Shown here piece after piece: positions 17,264 to 23,516 of a stretch of 38,886 nucleotides of DNA (the stretch's first letter is position 1; each line of letters begins with the position of its first letter). Under the pieces are notes generated by a model, which searched no databases, was not told where the DNA came from, and saw only the letters and a list, made by a program, of their open reading frames with translations. The stretch comes from a virus: positions 1 to 38,886 of the IMG/VR virus record IMGVR_UViG_3300030329_001608; one strand, 5' to 3'. Both the position numbers and the translations under genes were made by a program.

Positions 17264-17357
17264 GTTCTTCCTCCCACTGTTGCCATTGGGCTACGGTCTG
17301 CTCGTACTCCTCTTGGCCTTCCATCTCCTGAATTTCTTCTTCAGTCATGTCATCCAT
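17250..17357 (-). CDS. Very small acidic protein (35 aa)
   Basis: A short frame, MDDMTEEEIQEMEG then QEEYEQTVAQWQQWEEEHVSK, extremely acidic and probably helical. It overlaps the NinB-like stop by 8 bp and the next start by 14 bp, and the strong ribosome site of the downstream gene lies within it. That arrangement fits translational coupling, but the frame is short and its own ribosome site (GGAG) is ten bases away. It might only be a spacer with a coupling role. Confidence 0.4.
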   Translation of the reverse strand: MDDMTEEEIQEMEGQEEYEQTVAQWQQWEEEHVSK

Positions 17358-17730
17358 ATTCAATATGCTCCATTCGTACATCGAGTTGGTTTGCTAGTTG
17401 CTTGACTCTTTCGATCAAGCCCGACATCTCCTCGACATCAAGTTCAGAAGTGCCACGTACTCTGGTTCTAGGTGTGCCGTCGAGTCCTGTGTATTCTACA
17501 CTACCAAGATACTCCTGACTGACGTACTCCTTGATCTCTTCTACGCTGTGTCCTGTGCTTTCTGCCAAGGCCCTAATTATAGCATGGAATAAATTGTTTT
17601 GTTCCACGCTACGACTATTCTTATGCTCCCTGATTATGACTTCTTGCTTCTTGCCTTCTGTGTCTATGTCAGTGACGGCATCTATGCATCTCCACTTAAT
17701 GTCGTCTGATCGTATCACGTACCTCTTCAC
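17350..17730 (-). CDS. ninB: NinB-like recombination protein
   Basis: A 126-residue protein with the layout of lambda NinB: an N-terminal beta segment, then an 'RSVEQNNLFHAIIRALAEST' helix, a 'SVEEIKEYVSQEYLG' helix and a C-terminal 'SGLIERVKQLANQLDV' helix. NinB binds single-stranded DNA and helps phage recombination. The start is GTG at 17730 with AAGGAG seven bases upstream, an excellent ribosome site, so the GTG is probably right. The gene overlaps its upstream neighbour by 35 bp. The family match is from motif memory. Confidence 0.75.
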   Translation of the reverse strand: MKRYVIRSDDIKWRCIDAVTDIDTEGKKQEVIIREHKNSRSVEQNNLFHAIIRALAESTGHSVEEIKEYVSQEYLGSVEYTGLDGTPRTRVRGTSELDVEEMSGLIERVKQLANQLDVRMEHIEYG

Positions 17731-17908
17731 CTGATATCTCCTTGAATAGTTCCTTCATTCCCACAGTTGCTCCCTCTATGAACACGCCCCTTAACATCTC
17801 CTTGTAAGGCCCCATGTCTGTGTGTACGAAAAGCAACTTGGGATATATGTCATCCTCAAAAATCTTGTCGATTCTTTCCAGTGTCTCCACCGCTCTGTCT
17901 TCTATCAA
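17696..17908 (-). CDS. Hypothetical protein (70 aa)
   Basis: A frame of 70 residues with TTG as its first start codon, overlapping the upstream stop by 4 bp. An alternative GTG start six codons in (17890) is possible. The product is mixed-charge and helical (EDRAVETLERIDKIFEDDIYPK, shortened here to its character: charged helix, then a Gly/Val middle). It ends 35 bp inside the NinB-like gene. No family recognised. Confidence 0.5.
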   Translation of the reverse strand: MIEDRAVETLERIDKIFEDDIYPKLLFVHTDMGPYKEMLRGVFIEGATVGMKELFKEISGEEVRDTIRRH

Positions 17909-18114
17909 TTTAGTTTATCCATAAAGGTTATGTTCTTGACTTCAACACGGTACGTAACGTTGTTGTTGACGTATATGTTGTGGTCTAACTCTTGGGAAAT
18001 TATGGCTCTCATAATCTCATCGTCCGGTTCGCCATCATGCTCAATCTCTATGGCAACTAGGACATCTTTAACACGCCACTCTCCATCGCTCTCCCTATCA
18101 TCTGCAACGTCCAT
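17905..18114 (-). CDS. Hypothetical protein (69 aa), start uncertain
   Basis: The frame stays open to 18297, but the upstream part is only the shadow of the HNH gene. The first good start is ATG 18114, with AAGGAG about eleven bases upstream, giving 58 bp of overlap with the HNH gene. The product is acidic (DVADDRESDGEW) and then strand-rich (NVTYRVEVKNITFM). It could bind DNA or partner proteins but no family is evident. Its stop overlaps the next TTG start. Confidence 0.5.
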   Translation of the reverse strand: MDVADDRESDGEWRVKDVLVAIEIEHDGEPDDEIMRAIISQELDHNIYVNNNVTYRVEVKNITFMDKLN

Positions 18115-18320
18115 CTGTACTGTGTCTCCTTGTCGTGTTCCAGAGAGTGGCAGTCCGAGTGACACTGCTGACAAACTGGTATGGTGAAATAGTCGGGAAC
18201 CTTCCTTCCCATACCCGCCCCAAGAGAACTGCTTCTGAGGTGGTGGACTTGGACAGGGTGAGTCCCGCAGTGAATGCATGGGTGTTCCGCTACCCACTGC
18301 ATATACTTTTTACTTTTCAT
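18057..18320 (-). CDS. HNH nuclease (DUF968/Ref-like)
   Basis: An 87-residue protein with C15-x2-C18 (CIHCG), H26-H27 (VQVHHLR), a Gly-rich loop (LGAGMGRKVPDY) and C50-x2-C53-H54-x3-H58 (IPVCQQCHSDCH). This is the zinc-supported HNH arrangement of DUF968/Ref-like recombination nucleases, which cut DNA in phage recombination regions. It is the first gene of the leftward operon and starts only six bases after a -10 box, so its message may lack a leader. No ribosome site is visible upstream. Confidence 0.85.
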   Translation of the reverse strand: MKSKKYMQWVAEHPCIHCGTHPVQVHHLRSSSLGAGMGRKVPDYFTIPVCQQCHSDCHSLEHDKETQYRWTLQMIGRAMESGVLKMS

Positions 18321-18323
18321 TGG

Positions 18324-18352
18324 TTGATTATAACATATGGATTTAGTATAAT
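18324..18352 (+). promoter_or_regulatory. Sigma70-like promoter for replication genes
   Basis: TTGATT (18324-18329), a 17-bp spacer and a perfect TATAAT (18347-18352) precede the winged-helix gene, with the start expected near 18359 and a leader of about 24 bases. The -35 overlaps the leftward -10 box, so the two promoters would compete for RNA polymerase. Confidence 0.75.
18327..18335 (-). promoter_or_regulatory. Extended -10 promoter for leftward operon
   Basis: On the minus strand, TG-T-TATAAT (18335-18327) forms an extended -10. The ATG of the HNH gene follows six bases after TATAAT, so transcription would begin at or next to the start codon and give a leaderless message. No clear -35 is visible. 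Part of this box overlaps the -35 of the opposing promoter. Confidence 0.6.
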
Positions 18353-18382
18353 CCCATGTTCGTTTAATTTTTAGGGTAAATT

Positions 18383-18919
18383 ATGAGCCTAAGAAGAATA
18401 CTCAAGGCACTAGACCTTGACCTTACAACGTCTGAGAAAATGATTCTTATCCTTCTATCAGACAATGCTAATGATGAGACAGGAGAGTGTTGGCCCTCAC
18501 AAAAATACCTTGCTAACAGAGCGGGAATGTCCAGACAGAATGTTAACTTAATTATCAATAAGTTACGTGAGAAAGGACATATATCTTTTGAACACAGGAA
18601 GGGGGAGAACGGACAGAGAAGCAACATGTACCGAATCCTTACCCTGTCAAATGAGATGACACCCCCTGTCAACTCAGATGACACAGAATCTGTAATAGAA
18701 TCTTTACATATTGCTAACAGCAGTATATGGGATGTATGGGAGCAGTTGGCAGGCCCCAAATCCAGAGGGATATTGGGCCAGTTAATCAAGAACAATGGGG
18801 AGAACGAGGTAGCCAAAGCCATAGGCATTGTGCTGTTGAAAAGACCTGCCGATCCCAAGCAGTATCTGTACGGCATACTAAGGAATAACAAACCCAGAAG
18901 AAAAGGATTCCAAGCATGA
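18383..18919 (+). CDS. Winged-helix replication initiation-like protein
   Basis: A 178-residue protein. Residues 14-75 (TTSEKMILILLSDNAN, then CWPSQKYLANRAGMSRQNV and NKLREKGHISFEHR) form a winged helix-turn-helix of the kind found at the N-terminus of phage replication O-like proteins. The C-terminal part ('DVWEQLAGPKSRGILGQLIK', 'DPKQYLYGILRN') resembles the small helical domains of DnaD/DnaT-type loaders. It is first in the rightward operon and its stop overlaps the primase-helicase start. It probably binds the origin and helps load the helicase; this is inferred from the family. Confidence 0.75.
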   Translation: MSLRRILKALDLDLTTSEKMILILLSDNANDETGECWPSQKYLANRAGMSRQNVNLIINKLREKGHISFEHRKGENGQRSNMYRILTLSNEMTPPVNSDDTESVIESLHIANSSIWDVWEQLAGPKSRGILGQLIKNNGENEVAKAIGIVLLKRPADPKQYLYGILRNNKPRRKGFQA

Positions 18920-20622
18920 AAGACTACGCAGATTTTGGTATCAAGTTCACTGGCACAGGCGGTCAGGTTGCAACCACTTGTCCTAAGTGCAGTAAGGACA
19001 GGCGCAAGAAGAATGCTAAGTGCCTGTCTGTTAACACAGATGAGAAGGTTTGGTTGTGCCATCACTGTGGTTGGAGTGGTAGCCTGTTGTCGGGTACTGA
19101 TGACAGCCTTGGATTGCACTGGCGTAAGCCTGAGTTCAGGAAGCCAGAGCCTATACCCAAGAGCGATCTGCCAGAGGCTACGATTGAGTGGCTGAATAAG
19201 AGAGGCATATCAGAGGAGACAGCCATCGACTGTGGTATCGGCATGAAGAAGGTGTACATGCCTCAGTCTGAGGAAGAGAAGATGGCCCTCACGTTTCCCT
19301 ACTACCGCAACGGTGAGTTGGTGAACGTGAAGTACAGGTCAGGCTCCAAGGAGTTCAGGTCTGAGGTAAATGCAGAGCGCATACTGTATGGGCTTGACGA
19401 TATCTCAGATGAGGATGGGATTGTTATCTTTGTCGAGGGAGAGATGGACAAACTATCTCTGTATGAGGCGGGGATAAAGCAATGTGTCAGTGTGCCTGAT
19501 GGTGCGCCATCCATTGAGTCAAAGAACTACTCATCTAAGTTTGAGTTCCTCAACGAGCCACGTATCAACGGAGTGGAGAAGGGCAGGACGTATATCATAG
19601 CGGTGGACAACGATGCCCCCGGCCAGAGATTGCAAGAGGAACTGGCACGTAGGCTTGGCAAAGAGGTGTGCAGTAGGGTGACATGGCCCGAAGACTGCAA
19701 GGATGCCAACGATGTACTGGTCAAGCATGGCAAGAAGGTGTTGGCTGAGTGCATCGAACATGCGGAGCCATACCCCATAGCGGGTACGTTCACAGCCAGT
19801 GATCTGTCCGACAAGTTGGGTGAGTTGTATGACAACGGACTGGAGAAGGGAATCTCTACAGGTTGGGAGTGTCTCGACAAACACTACCTAGTCAGGCCGG
19901 GATGTTTCTCTGTGGTGACAGGTATACCATGCAGTGGCAAGTCCAACTGGATTGATTCTATGATGGTGAACATAGCCAAGAAGGATGGTTGGAGGTTCGC
20001 CATCTTCTCACCAGAGAATCAGCCATTGGAGGATCACATGTCCCGCATCATGGAGAAGTATGTAGGCGCCCCATTTAGGCAGGGGTTTAACAGACGAATG
20101 ACCAAGGAGGAACTGAACTACGCCAAGGACTGGGTGAAGGAACACTTCCACTGGATACTGCCAGAGGATGACGCAGAGTGGACTCTTGAGAAGATACTGG
20201 AGACAGCGAGGGGATTGGTCAGGAGGCATGGGATCAGGGGCTTGGTGATTGATCCGTGGAATGAGTTGGAGAGTGCGAGGGGTACGTTCTCTGAGACAGA
20301 GTACATTGGAGTGTGCTTGAAGAGGGCGAGGCAGTTCGCCAGAAGGTACGGCATACACCTGTGGATCGTAGCCCACCCTGCCAAGATGTACCGTGACAAG
20401 GATGGAGGCTACCCAGTGCCTAGCCTGTGGGATATCTCAGGCTCCGCACATTGGAGGAACAAGTCAGACTCAGGAGTGGTGATCTACCGTGACCTGTCAG
20501 ACCCTGACTCCAAGTTGGTAGACATCCACATTCAGAAGCAGAGATTCAGGCAGGACGGTGCTATGGGAATGGCATCGCTTAGATACAACCCAATCGTAGG
20601 AGATTACTATGAGACTCATTGA
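18916..20622 (+). CDS. Bifunctional primase-helicase (T7 gp4-like)
   Basis: A 568-residue replication enzyme. Domains in order: zinc ribbon C22-x2-C25 ... C48-x2-C51; TOPRIM primase core with E174-G-E-x-D178 (FVEGEMDKLSL) and D231-N-D233 (IIAVDNDAPGQ); linker around 285-325; RecA-like helicase with Walker A at 336-343 (GIPCSGKS), Walker B around 'GLVIDPWNEL', a QH-loop-like 'WIVAHPAKM', and a final 'DISGSAHWRNKSDSGVVIYR' motif. It lays RNA primers and unwinds the fork, acting with SSB. It shows the T7 gp4 length and order. No DNA polymerase gene lies in this window. Confidence 0.93.
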   Translation: MKDYADFGIKFTGTGGQVATTCPKCSKDRRKKNAKCLSVNTDEKVWLCHHCGWSGSLLSGTDDSLGLHWRKPEFRKPEPIPKSDLPEATIEWLNKRGISEETAIDCGIGMKKVYMPQSEEEKMALTFPYYRNGELVNVKYRSGSKEFRSEVNAERILYGLDDISDEDGIVIFVEGEMDKLSLYEAGIKQCVSVPDGAPSIESKNYSSKFEFLNEPRINGVEKGRTYIIAVDNDAPGQRLQEELARRLGKEVCSRVTWPEDCKDANDVLVKHGKKVLAECIEHAEPYPIAGTFTASDLSDKLGELYDNGLEKGISTGWECLDKHYLVRPGCFSVVTGIPCSGKSNWIDSMMVNIAKKDGWRFAIFSPENQPLEDHMSRIMEKYVGAPFRQGFNRRMTKEELNYAKDWVKEHFHWILPEDDAEWTLEKILETARGLVRRHGIRGLVIDPWNELESARGTFSETEYIGVCLKRARQFARRYGIHLWIVAHPAKMYRDKDGGYPVPSLWDISGSAHWRNKSDSGVVIYRDLSDPDSKLVDIHIQKQRFRQDGAMGMASLRYNPIVGDYYETH

Positions 20623-20821
20623 GAAACATTTATCAATCAGCCCGGATACAATAGAAGAAATTATGATAGAATTAAGGGAGGGTACACCATTAAGAAAAAT
20701 AGGTAAGATGTTTGGGTATAGCGAAAGAATTATTAAAAATGTAAATGAAGGAACCCTATTGCCAATACCCGGATTTAGATACCCAATTCGTAGTAAGTAT
20801 ACGAGGGAAACTTCATGCTAA
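20609..20821 (+). CDS. Small helix-turn-helix protein (70 aa)
   Basis: A 70-residue basic protein overlapping the helicase by 14 bp. It has a helix-turn-helix-like core (TPLRKIGKMFGYSERIIKNVN) and ends in 'GTLLPIPGFRYPIRSKY', the phrase that often follows an HTH in phage HNH-associated proteins. DNA binding is likely; partner and site are unknown. It lies before a nuclease gene, so it may steer nuclease action or regulate the operon. Confidence 0.6.
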   Translation: MRLIEKHLSISPDTIEEIMIELREGTPLRKIGKMFGYSERIIKNVNEGTLLPIPGFRYPIRSKYTRETSC

Positions 20822-20880
20822 GTTGGACATCTTTAATAGCGTTTTACTTAGTCTTTGTGACACTAGTATTAATTCTGTGA
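20815..20880 (+). CDS. 21-residue hydrophobic peptide
   Basis: A 21-codon frame starting ATG at 20815 with GAGGG seven bases upstream. The peptide begins MLSWTSLIAF and continues almost wholly hydrophobic to its end, enough for one membrane span. Its stop overlaps the GTG start of the next gene in GTGA, a classic coupling arrangement. It may be a real membrane peptide or a leader peptide that couples translation. Function unknown. Confidence 0.5.
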   Translation: MLSWTSLIAFYLVFVTLVLIL

Positions 20881-21281
20881 GTGAAGGAGAAGAATTATTT
20901 CTTAGTCAGTGTGTAGCCTGTGGCCTCCCTGTTCCAGAGAGAGAGCATAAATTTCTGGAGCGGAGGAGGTTCAGGTTTGACTTTGCTTGGATCGACCTGA
21001 TGTTAGGGGTTGAGATTGAGGGAGGGGTGTACTCCAGAGGTAGGCATACCAGAGGGGTGGGGTACAGTCGTGACCTAGAGAAGTACAACTTGGCGGCGAT
21101 GCATGGGTGGACTGTGTATAGATTCACCACGCAGGATGTGAAGAGCGGTGTGGCTGTCGGGTTTATAACAATAATAATAAATAAAGGGGGATTGATTGAT
21201 GGGTATAAGGATATCAGCGGAGGACTTATGCTCCCTGACTCCAACAACAGAACTAAACCAAAGGCCAAGGGTAAGGTCTGA
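20877..21281 (+). CDS. PD-(D/E)XK endonuclease (DUF559/Vsr-like)
   Basis: I choose GTG 20877, coupled to the 21-residue peptide by a 4-bp overlap, giving 134 residues; the frame is open to ATG 20745 but that would overlap the HTH gene by 77 bp. Motifs: 'RREFRFDFAW'-type strand (RFRFDFAWIDLMLGVEIEGG) with Asp and Glu of the catalytic core, 'RHTRGVGYSRDLEKYN' and 'GWTVYRFTTQDV', matching the DUF559/Vsr-like fold. The last 30 residues are basic and probably disordered. The cut site is unknown. It sits with replication genes, suggesting Holliday-junction or branched-DNA processing. Confidence 0.7.
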   Translation: MSEGEELFLSQCVACGLPVPEREHKFLERRRFRFDFAWIDLMLGVEIEGGVYSRGRHTRGVGYSRDLEKYNLAAMHGWTVYRFTTQDVKSGVAVGFITIIINKGGLIDGYKDISGGLMLPDSNNRTKPKAKGKV

Positions 21282-21720
21282 GGTTATATGCTATGTGTTG
21301 GCAGGGATATCGAAGGAAGCGTCTAACTTTGTCAGGCTGAAGTACGCCAATGATGATAGCAACATGAGGCCAGTAGCCCATGAACTGGTGAGGCGTGTAA
21401 GGAAGAGAGCGCCCAAGATTCTGAGCGATGATGAACTGTGGAAGTTGGCACTGATCGCAATACGAGAAGCGATATCAGACCACATGTGTGGCACGTGCAA
21501 TGGGAAATCGTGGGTGAGTACAGGGATGAAGCAGATCGTGTGCTTCACATGCAAGGGGACAGGGAAGAGGAGCAAGAAGAGCAAGGACATAGCAGAGGAT
21601 TTGGATATGTCGTTGCAGTTTTACAACAAGTACTGTAGATATATTGTGGAAAGGAATATGTTGGGTATACTTTCCTCATATGAGGGGGAACTGCACAATG
21701 CCTTCAGAAATAGGCTGTGA
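21199..21720 (+). CDS. Zinc-ribbon protein resembling phage antiterminator Q
   Basis: A 173-residue protein starting at ATG 21199 with AGGGGG eight bases upstream. It has a helical N-terminal half and a zinc ribbon C97-x2-C100 ... C115-x2-C118 (CGTCNGKSW, CFTCKGTGKRSKKSK), followed by a helical tail. The CxxCxGxG form and the position at the end of the replication operon match lambdoid Q-type antiterminators, which let RNA polymerase read into late genes. It overlaps the nuclease gene by 83 bp. A promoter-like repeat lies about 100 bp downstream. The Q assignment is moderately supported. Confidence 0.55.
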   Translation: MGIRISAEDLCSLTPTTELNQRPRVRSEVICYVLAGISKEASNFVRLKYANDDSNMRPVAHELVRRVRKRAPKILSDDELWKLALIAIREAISDHMCGTCNGKSWVSTGMKQIVCFTCKGTGKRSKKSKDIAEDLDMSLQFYNKYCRYIVERNMLGILSSYEGELHNAFRNRL

Positions 21721-21815
21721 GAGGCCGTGTAATGGCCTGTATTGAACGATCTATAGTGGACTGGTAGGGTGGTACTGGGTAGGATAAGTTGACCGTCACC
21801 GGCCTTACCCTGAGA
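21721..21815 (+). other. Intergenic segment after the antiterminator-like gene
   Basis: A weak hairpin, AGGCC and GGCCT around a seven-base loop, follows the stop, with no T-run. No gene, tRNA or strong terminator is seen here. The stretch leads into the promoter-like repeat and may hold a binding site for the preceding protein, which is a guess. Confidence 0.4.
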
Positions 21816-21817
21816 GG

Positions 21818-21845
21818 GGGGGGTTGACACGTATGGTATAATATA
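21818..21845 (+). promoter_or_regulatory. Promoter-like repeat, copy 1
   Basis: A G-run is followed by TTGACA (21824-21829), a 7-bp spacer ending TATGG, and TATAAT (21837-21842) then ATA. TG-G-TATAAT is an extended -10. TTGACA is too close to be a normal -35 (7 bp, not 17). It matches copy 2 at 28737-28764 at 26 of 28 positions in the same orientation. Confidence 0.65.
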
Positions 21846-21862
21846 GGTGGAAGAATATGGAC

Positions 21863-21886
21863 AAAAAAAAGGGGGCCGAAGCCCCC
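21863..21886 (-). terminator. Strong intrinsic terminator of the leftward accessory block
   Basis: On the minus strand GGGGGC, loop TTCG and GCCCCC are followed by eight T residues: a textbook terminator with a stable tetraloop. It lies seven bases past the stop of the 54-aa gene and ends transcription from 28378 leftward. Confidence 0.92.
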
Positions 21887-21892
21887 TCAATA

Positions 21893-22057
21893 TTACATCT
21901 GTGAATCGAAGTATCTAAGTAGCGCATCGTATACAGACTTAGGACATCTTTCTAAGTCCTCAACATCAACGCCGAGTTTCTCTGCTACGATGTACTCAAG
22001 GTCAGCAACGTAGTCTTGCTTCTCTACGTCAGATATGGCTTGGTAGGCATCAATCAT
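21893..22057 (-). CDS. Small acidic protein (54 aa)
   Basis: A 54-residue protein opening MIDAYQAISDVEKQDYV with a strong GGAGG ribosome site seven bases upstream, and a 4-bp overlap with the SprT-like stop. It is acidic and helical, and looks like a small folded domain (KLGVDVEDLERCPKSVYDAL). It is the last gene before the terminator. No family recognised. Confidence 0.7.
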   Translation of the reverse strand: MIDAYQAISDVEKQDYVADLEYIVAEKLGVDVEDLERCPKSVYDALLRYFDSQM

Positions 22058-22506
22058 AGGTACTCCTCCAAGATATCTGCATCATGCTTAACCTTGTGCG
22101 TCTTCATGTGCTTCAACATAACGTCAAGAGAGTTGCCCATGTAAGTATGCATCAGTGCAGTAAACACTGACACAAACTCTGGGCCATGCCATGCTAGTGT
22201 AACTGCGTGTGGCTTCTCCATGTTATGGTACACAATGTGATGGGATAACTCATGCAACGCAGGCCCCATTGTCCTCGCCCAACCACCGGGAAGAACAATC
22301 TTGCCTTCGTAAGTCTTAGCCCAAGCCCAGTTACTATTTAACTTGCGGCTTGAAACGACTTCGATCTTTGCATCAAGACCTATGTCATCCATCACACCGT
22401 CTAGGAAAAGTTGTATGCTAGTCAATGTAGTGAAGTCTTTGTTTCGCTTCATCGAATAGAACTTCTTTTCCCAAGCGTACACACGTGAACGTTGTGAGTC
22501 TTTCAT
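22054..22506 (-). CDS. SprT-like zinc metallopeptidase
   Basis: A 150-residue protein with H85-E86-x2-H89 (ALHELSHHIVYH) and a third ligand region at H107 (LAWHGPEFVSVF), the order found in SprT/Wss1-like zinc proteases. The N-terminal half is basic. I use ATG 22506 because GGAGG lies five bases before it and it overlaps the upstream stop as ATGA. Relatives act on protein-DNA crosslinks or unknown targets; the target here is unknown. It sits in the leftward accessory block. Confidence 0.75.
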   Translation of the reverse strand: MKDSQRSRVYAWEKKFYSMKRNKDFTTLTSIQLFLDGVMDDIGLDAKIEVVSSRKLNSNWAWAKTYEGKIVLPGGWARTMGPALHELSHHIVYHNMEKPHAVTLAWHGPEFVSVFTALMHTYMGNSLDVMLKHMKTHKVKHDADILEEYL

Positions 22507-22673
22507 AACTGCCTCCATTCAGAAAGGTTGAACCATCGCCATTTATCTGGGGCTAACTCTAGGTATAGTCCCTGAGACTCCTTGGGAGTGTTCATCTTTC
22601 TGTAGGCAATCACCTTGCCAGACATTACCTGTCCGGTTCGGTTGCATTTCAGACTTATCTTCTTTTCTTTCAA
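22503..22673 (-). CDS. Small basic protein coupled to SprT-like gene (56 aa)
   Basis: A frame with TTG start at 22673, AGGAG seven bases upstream, or ATG 22625 (40 residues). The product includes 'SLKCNRTGQVMSGKVIAYRKM' in its first half and 'APDKWRWFNLSEWRQL' at the end. Its stop overlaps the SprT-like start by 4 bp (ATGA), which supports real translation. It overlaps the end of the 87-aa frame in another register. No family recognised. Confidence 0.5.
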   Translation of the reverse strand: MKEKKISLKCNRTGQVMSGKVIAYRKMNTPKESQGLYLELAPDKWRWFNLSEWRQL

Positions 22674-22806
22674 TTAGATACTCCTGTTTTTCTTTCTCAG
22701 TTTCTTTCTTTCCATCATTTCTGATGGACTTGCGTGAGACTATGTGCTTACCACCCTTACGCATAATCGGATAGTTAACACGTGGTTTGATTCTCTTATG
22801 GTTCAT
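22543..22806 (-). CDS. Very basic hypothetical protein (87 aa), C-terminus doubtful
   Basis: A Lys/Arg-rich frame starting MNHKRIKPRVNYPIMRKGGK, with GGAG ten bases upstream. The first 50 residues look natural and nucleic-acid binding. The last 40 overlap another frame that looks more coding (the 56-aa gene), so either the two genes overlap or this one ends differently. No family recognised. Confidence 0.4.
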   Translation of the reverse strand: MNHKRIKPRVNYPIMRKGGKHIVSRKSIRNDGKKETEKEKQEYLIERKEDKSEMQPNRTGNVWQGDCLQKDEHSQGVSGTIPRVSPR

Positions 22807-22819
22807 TCATTGGTTACTC

Positions 22820-23488
22820 CTAGTGTAGTCCACTTGTTACAATGTTAACATCACGATCCCAACATGCAAAGCAGTTTGACTCCTCGCATGATGAGAACCC
22901 CTTACCGTCTTCGACTGGGCATATGTGACCTTGAGCCTTGTCTCTGTCGGAATGAACTAAGTGATGGGTGATCTGCTTACAATCATCGAACCCCTTCACT
23001 ATGTCTCCATCAACCATGTAACCAGACATCTGGATTACTAGGTTATCTGGAATTGTACCACCCTCGTCAAGGAACTGACGCACCGTGCGCTTCTCCTTGG
23101 TAACGAGCCAGTGCTGTATGTGCGGAGTACCATTACATACTTCAATGATATTCCGCAGATGTTGCACACTGTCGATGTCACCGCTGTCGAACCACCGGAA
23201 CCTGTGCTTAACCTTGATATAGATAAGCATGGTCATGGCTGTAACCCACAGAGGATGATACAGTTTCTCGTATCGTTTCTGTTGGGCGTTCTTGACGTTG
23301 GGATAATTGTAGTTGCCTTTCATGGCATAGCACTCATGGCACACAGAGCCTTTGACTTCCCTCAGTTTGCTACCTACCTTGCAATGCTTGGCAGGGATAG
23401 AGAAGGAACTCTCAGGCATCTTGGTAGTCTGTGATAGACCACCTGTGATCTCATTGAGTGCGCTAACTACTTGTTGTTTTGTTTGCAT
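22820..23488 (-). CDS. Gp88-family phage protein
   Basis: A 222-residue protein. The frame opens at 23566 but ATG 23488 has GGAGA five bases upstream and lies just after the palindrome, so it is the likely start. It contains 'SVCHECYAMKGNY' near residue 50 and a C-terminal cysteine cluster 'ICPVEDGKGFSSCEESNCFACW', with a central 'RFRWFDSGDIDSVQHL' strand, as in the Gp88 family. The Cys set suggests metal binding. The biochemical role of the family is unknown to me. Confidence 0.75.
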   Translation of the reverse strand: MQTKQQVVSALNEITGGLSQTTKMPESSFSIPAKHCKVGSKLREVKGSVCHECYAMKGNYNYPNVKNAQQKRYEKLYHPLWVTAMTMLIYIKVKHRFRWFDSGDIDSVQHLRNIIEVCNGTPHIQHWLVTKEKRTVRQFLDEGGTIPDNLVIQMSGYMVDGDIVKGFDDCKQITHHLVHSDRDKAQGHICPVEDGKGFSSCEESNCFACWDRDVNIVTSGLH

Positions 23489-23499
23489 AAGATTCTCCG

Positions 23500-23514
23500 T
23501 GTTAATAATTAACA
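23500..23514. promoter_or_regulatory. Operator-like palindrome A
   Basis: TGTTAATAATTAACA, a perfect 15-bp palindrome around the centre base. It starts three bases before the stop of the 127-aa gene is cleared and lies 12 bp before the Gp88 start, abutting its ribosome site. Confidence 0.85.
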
Positions 23515-23516
23515 TG

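Noticed and set aside
17905-18297. A 130-codon frame taken at full length
   Set aside because: Its first 60 codons lie over the HNH domain in another register and give a Pro/Ser/Gly-rich non-natural sequence; only the part from 18114 is kept.
18364-19119. A 251-codon minus-strand frame opposite the replication genes
   Set aside because: It is antisense to clear winged-helix and primase domains and has no ribosome site or family motif.
21824-21842. Ordinary sigma70 promoter from TTGACA and TATAAT
   Set aside because: The spacing is 7 bp rather than about 17, so it cannot be a standard -35/-10 pair; only the extended -10 fits.
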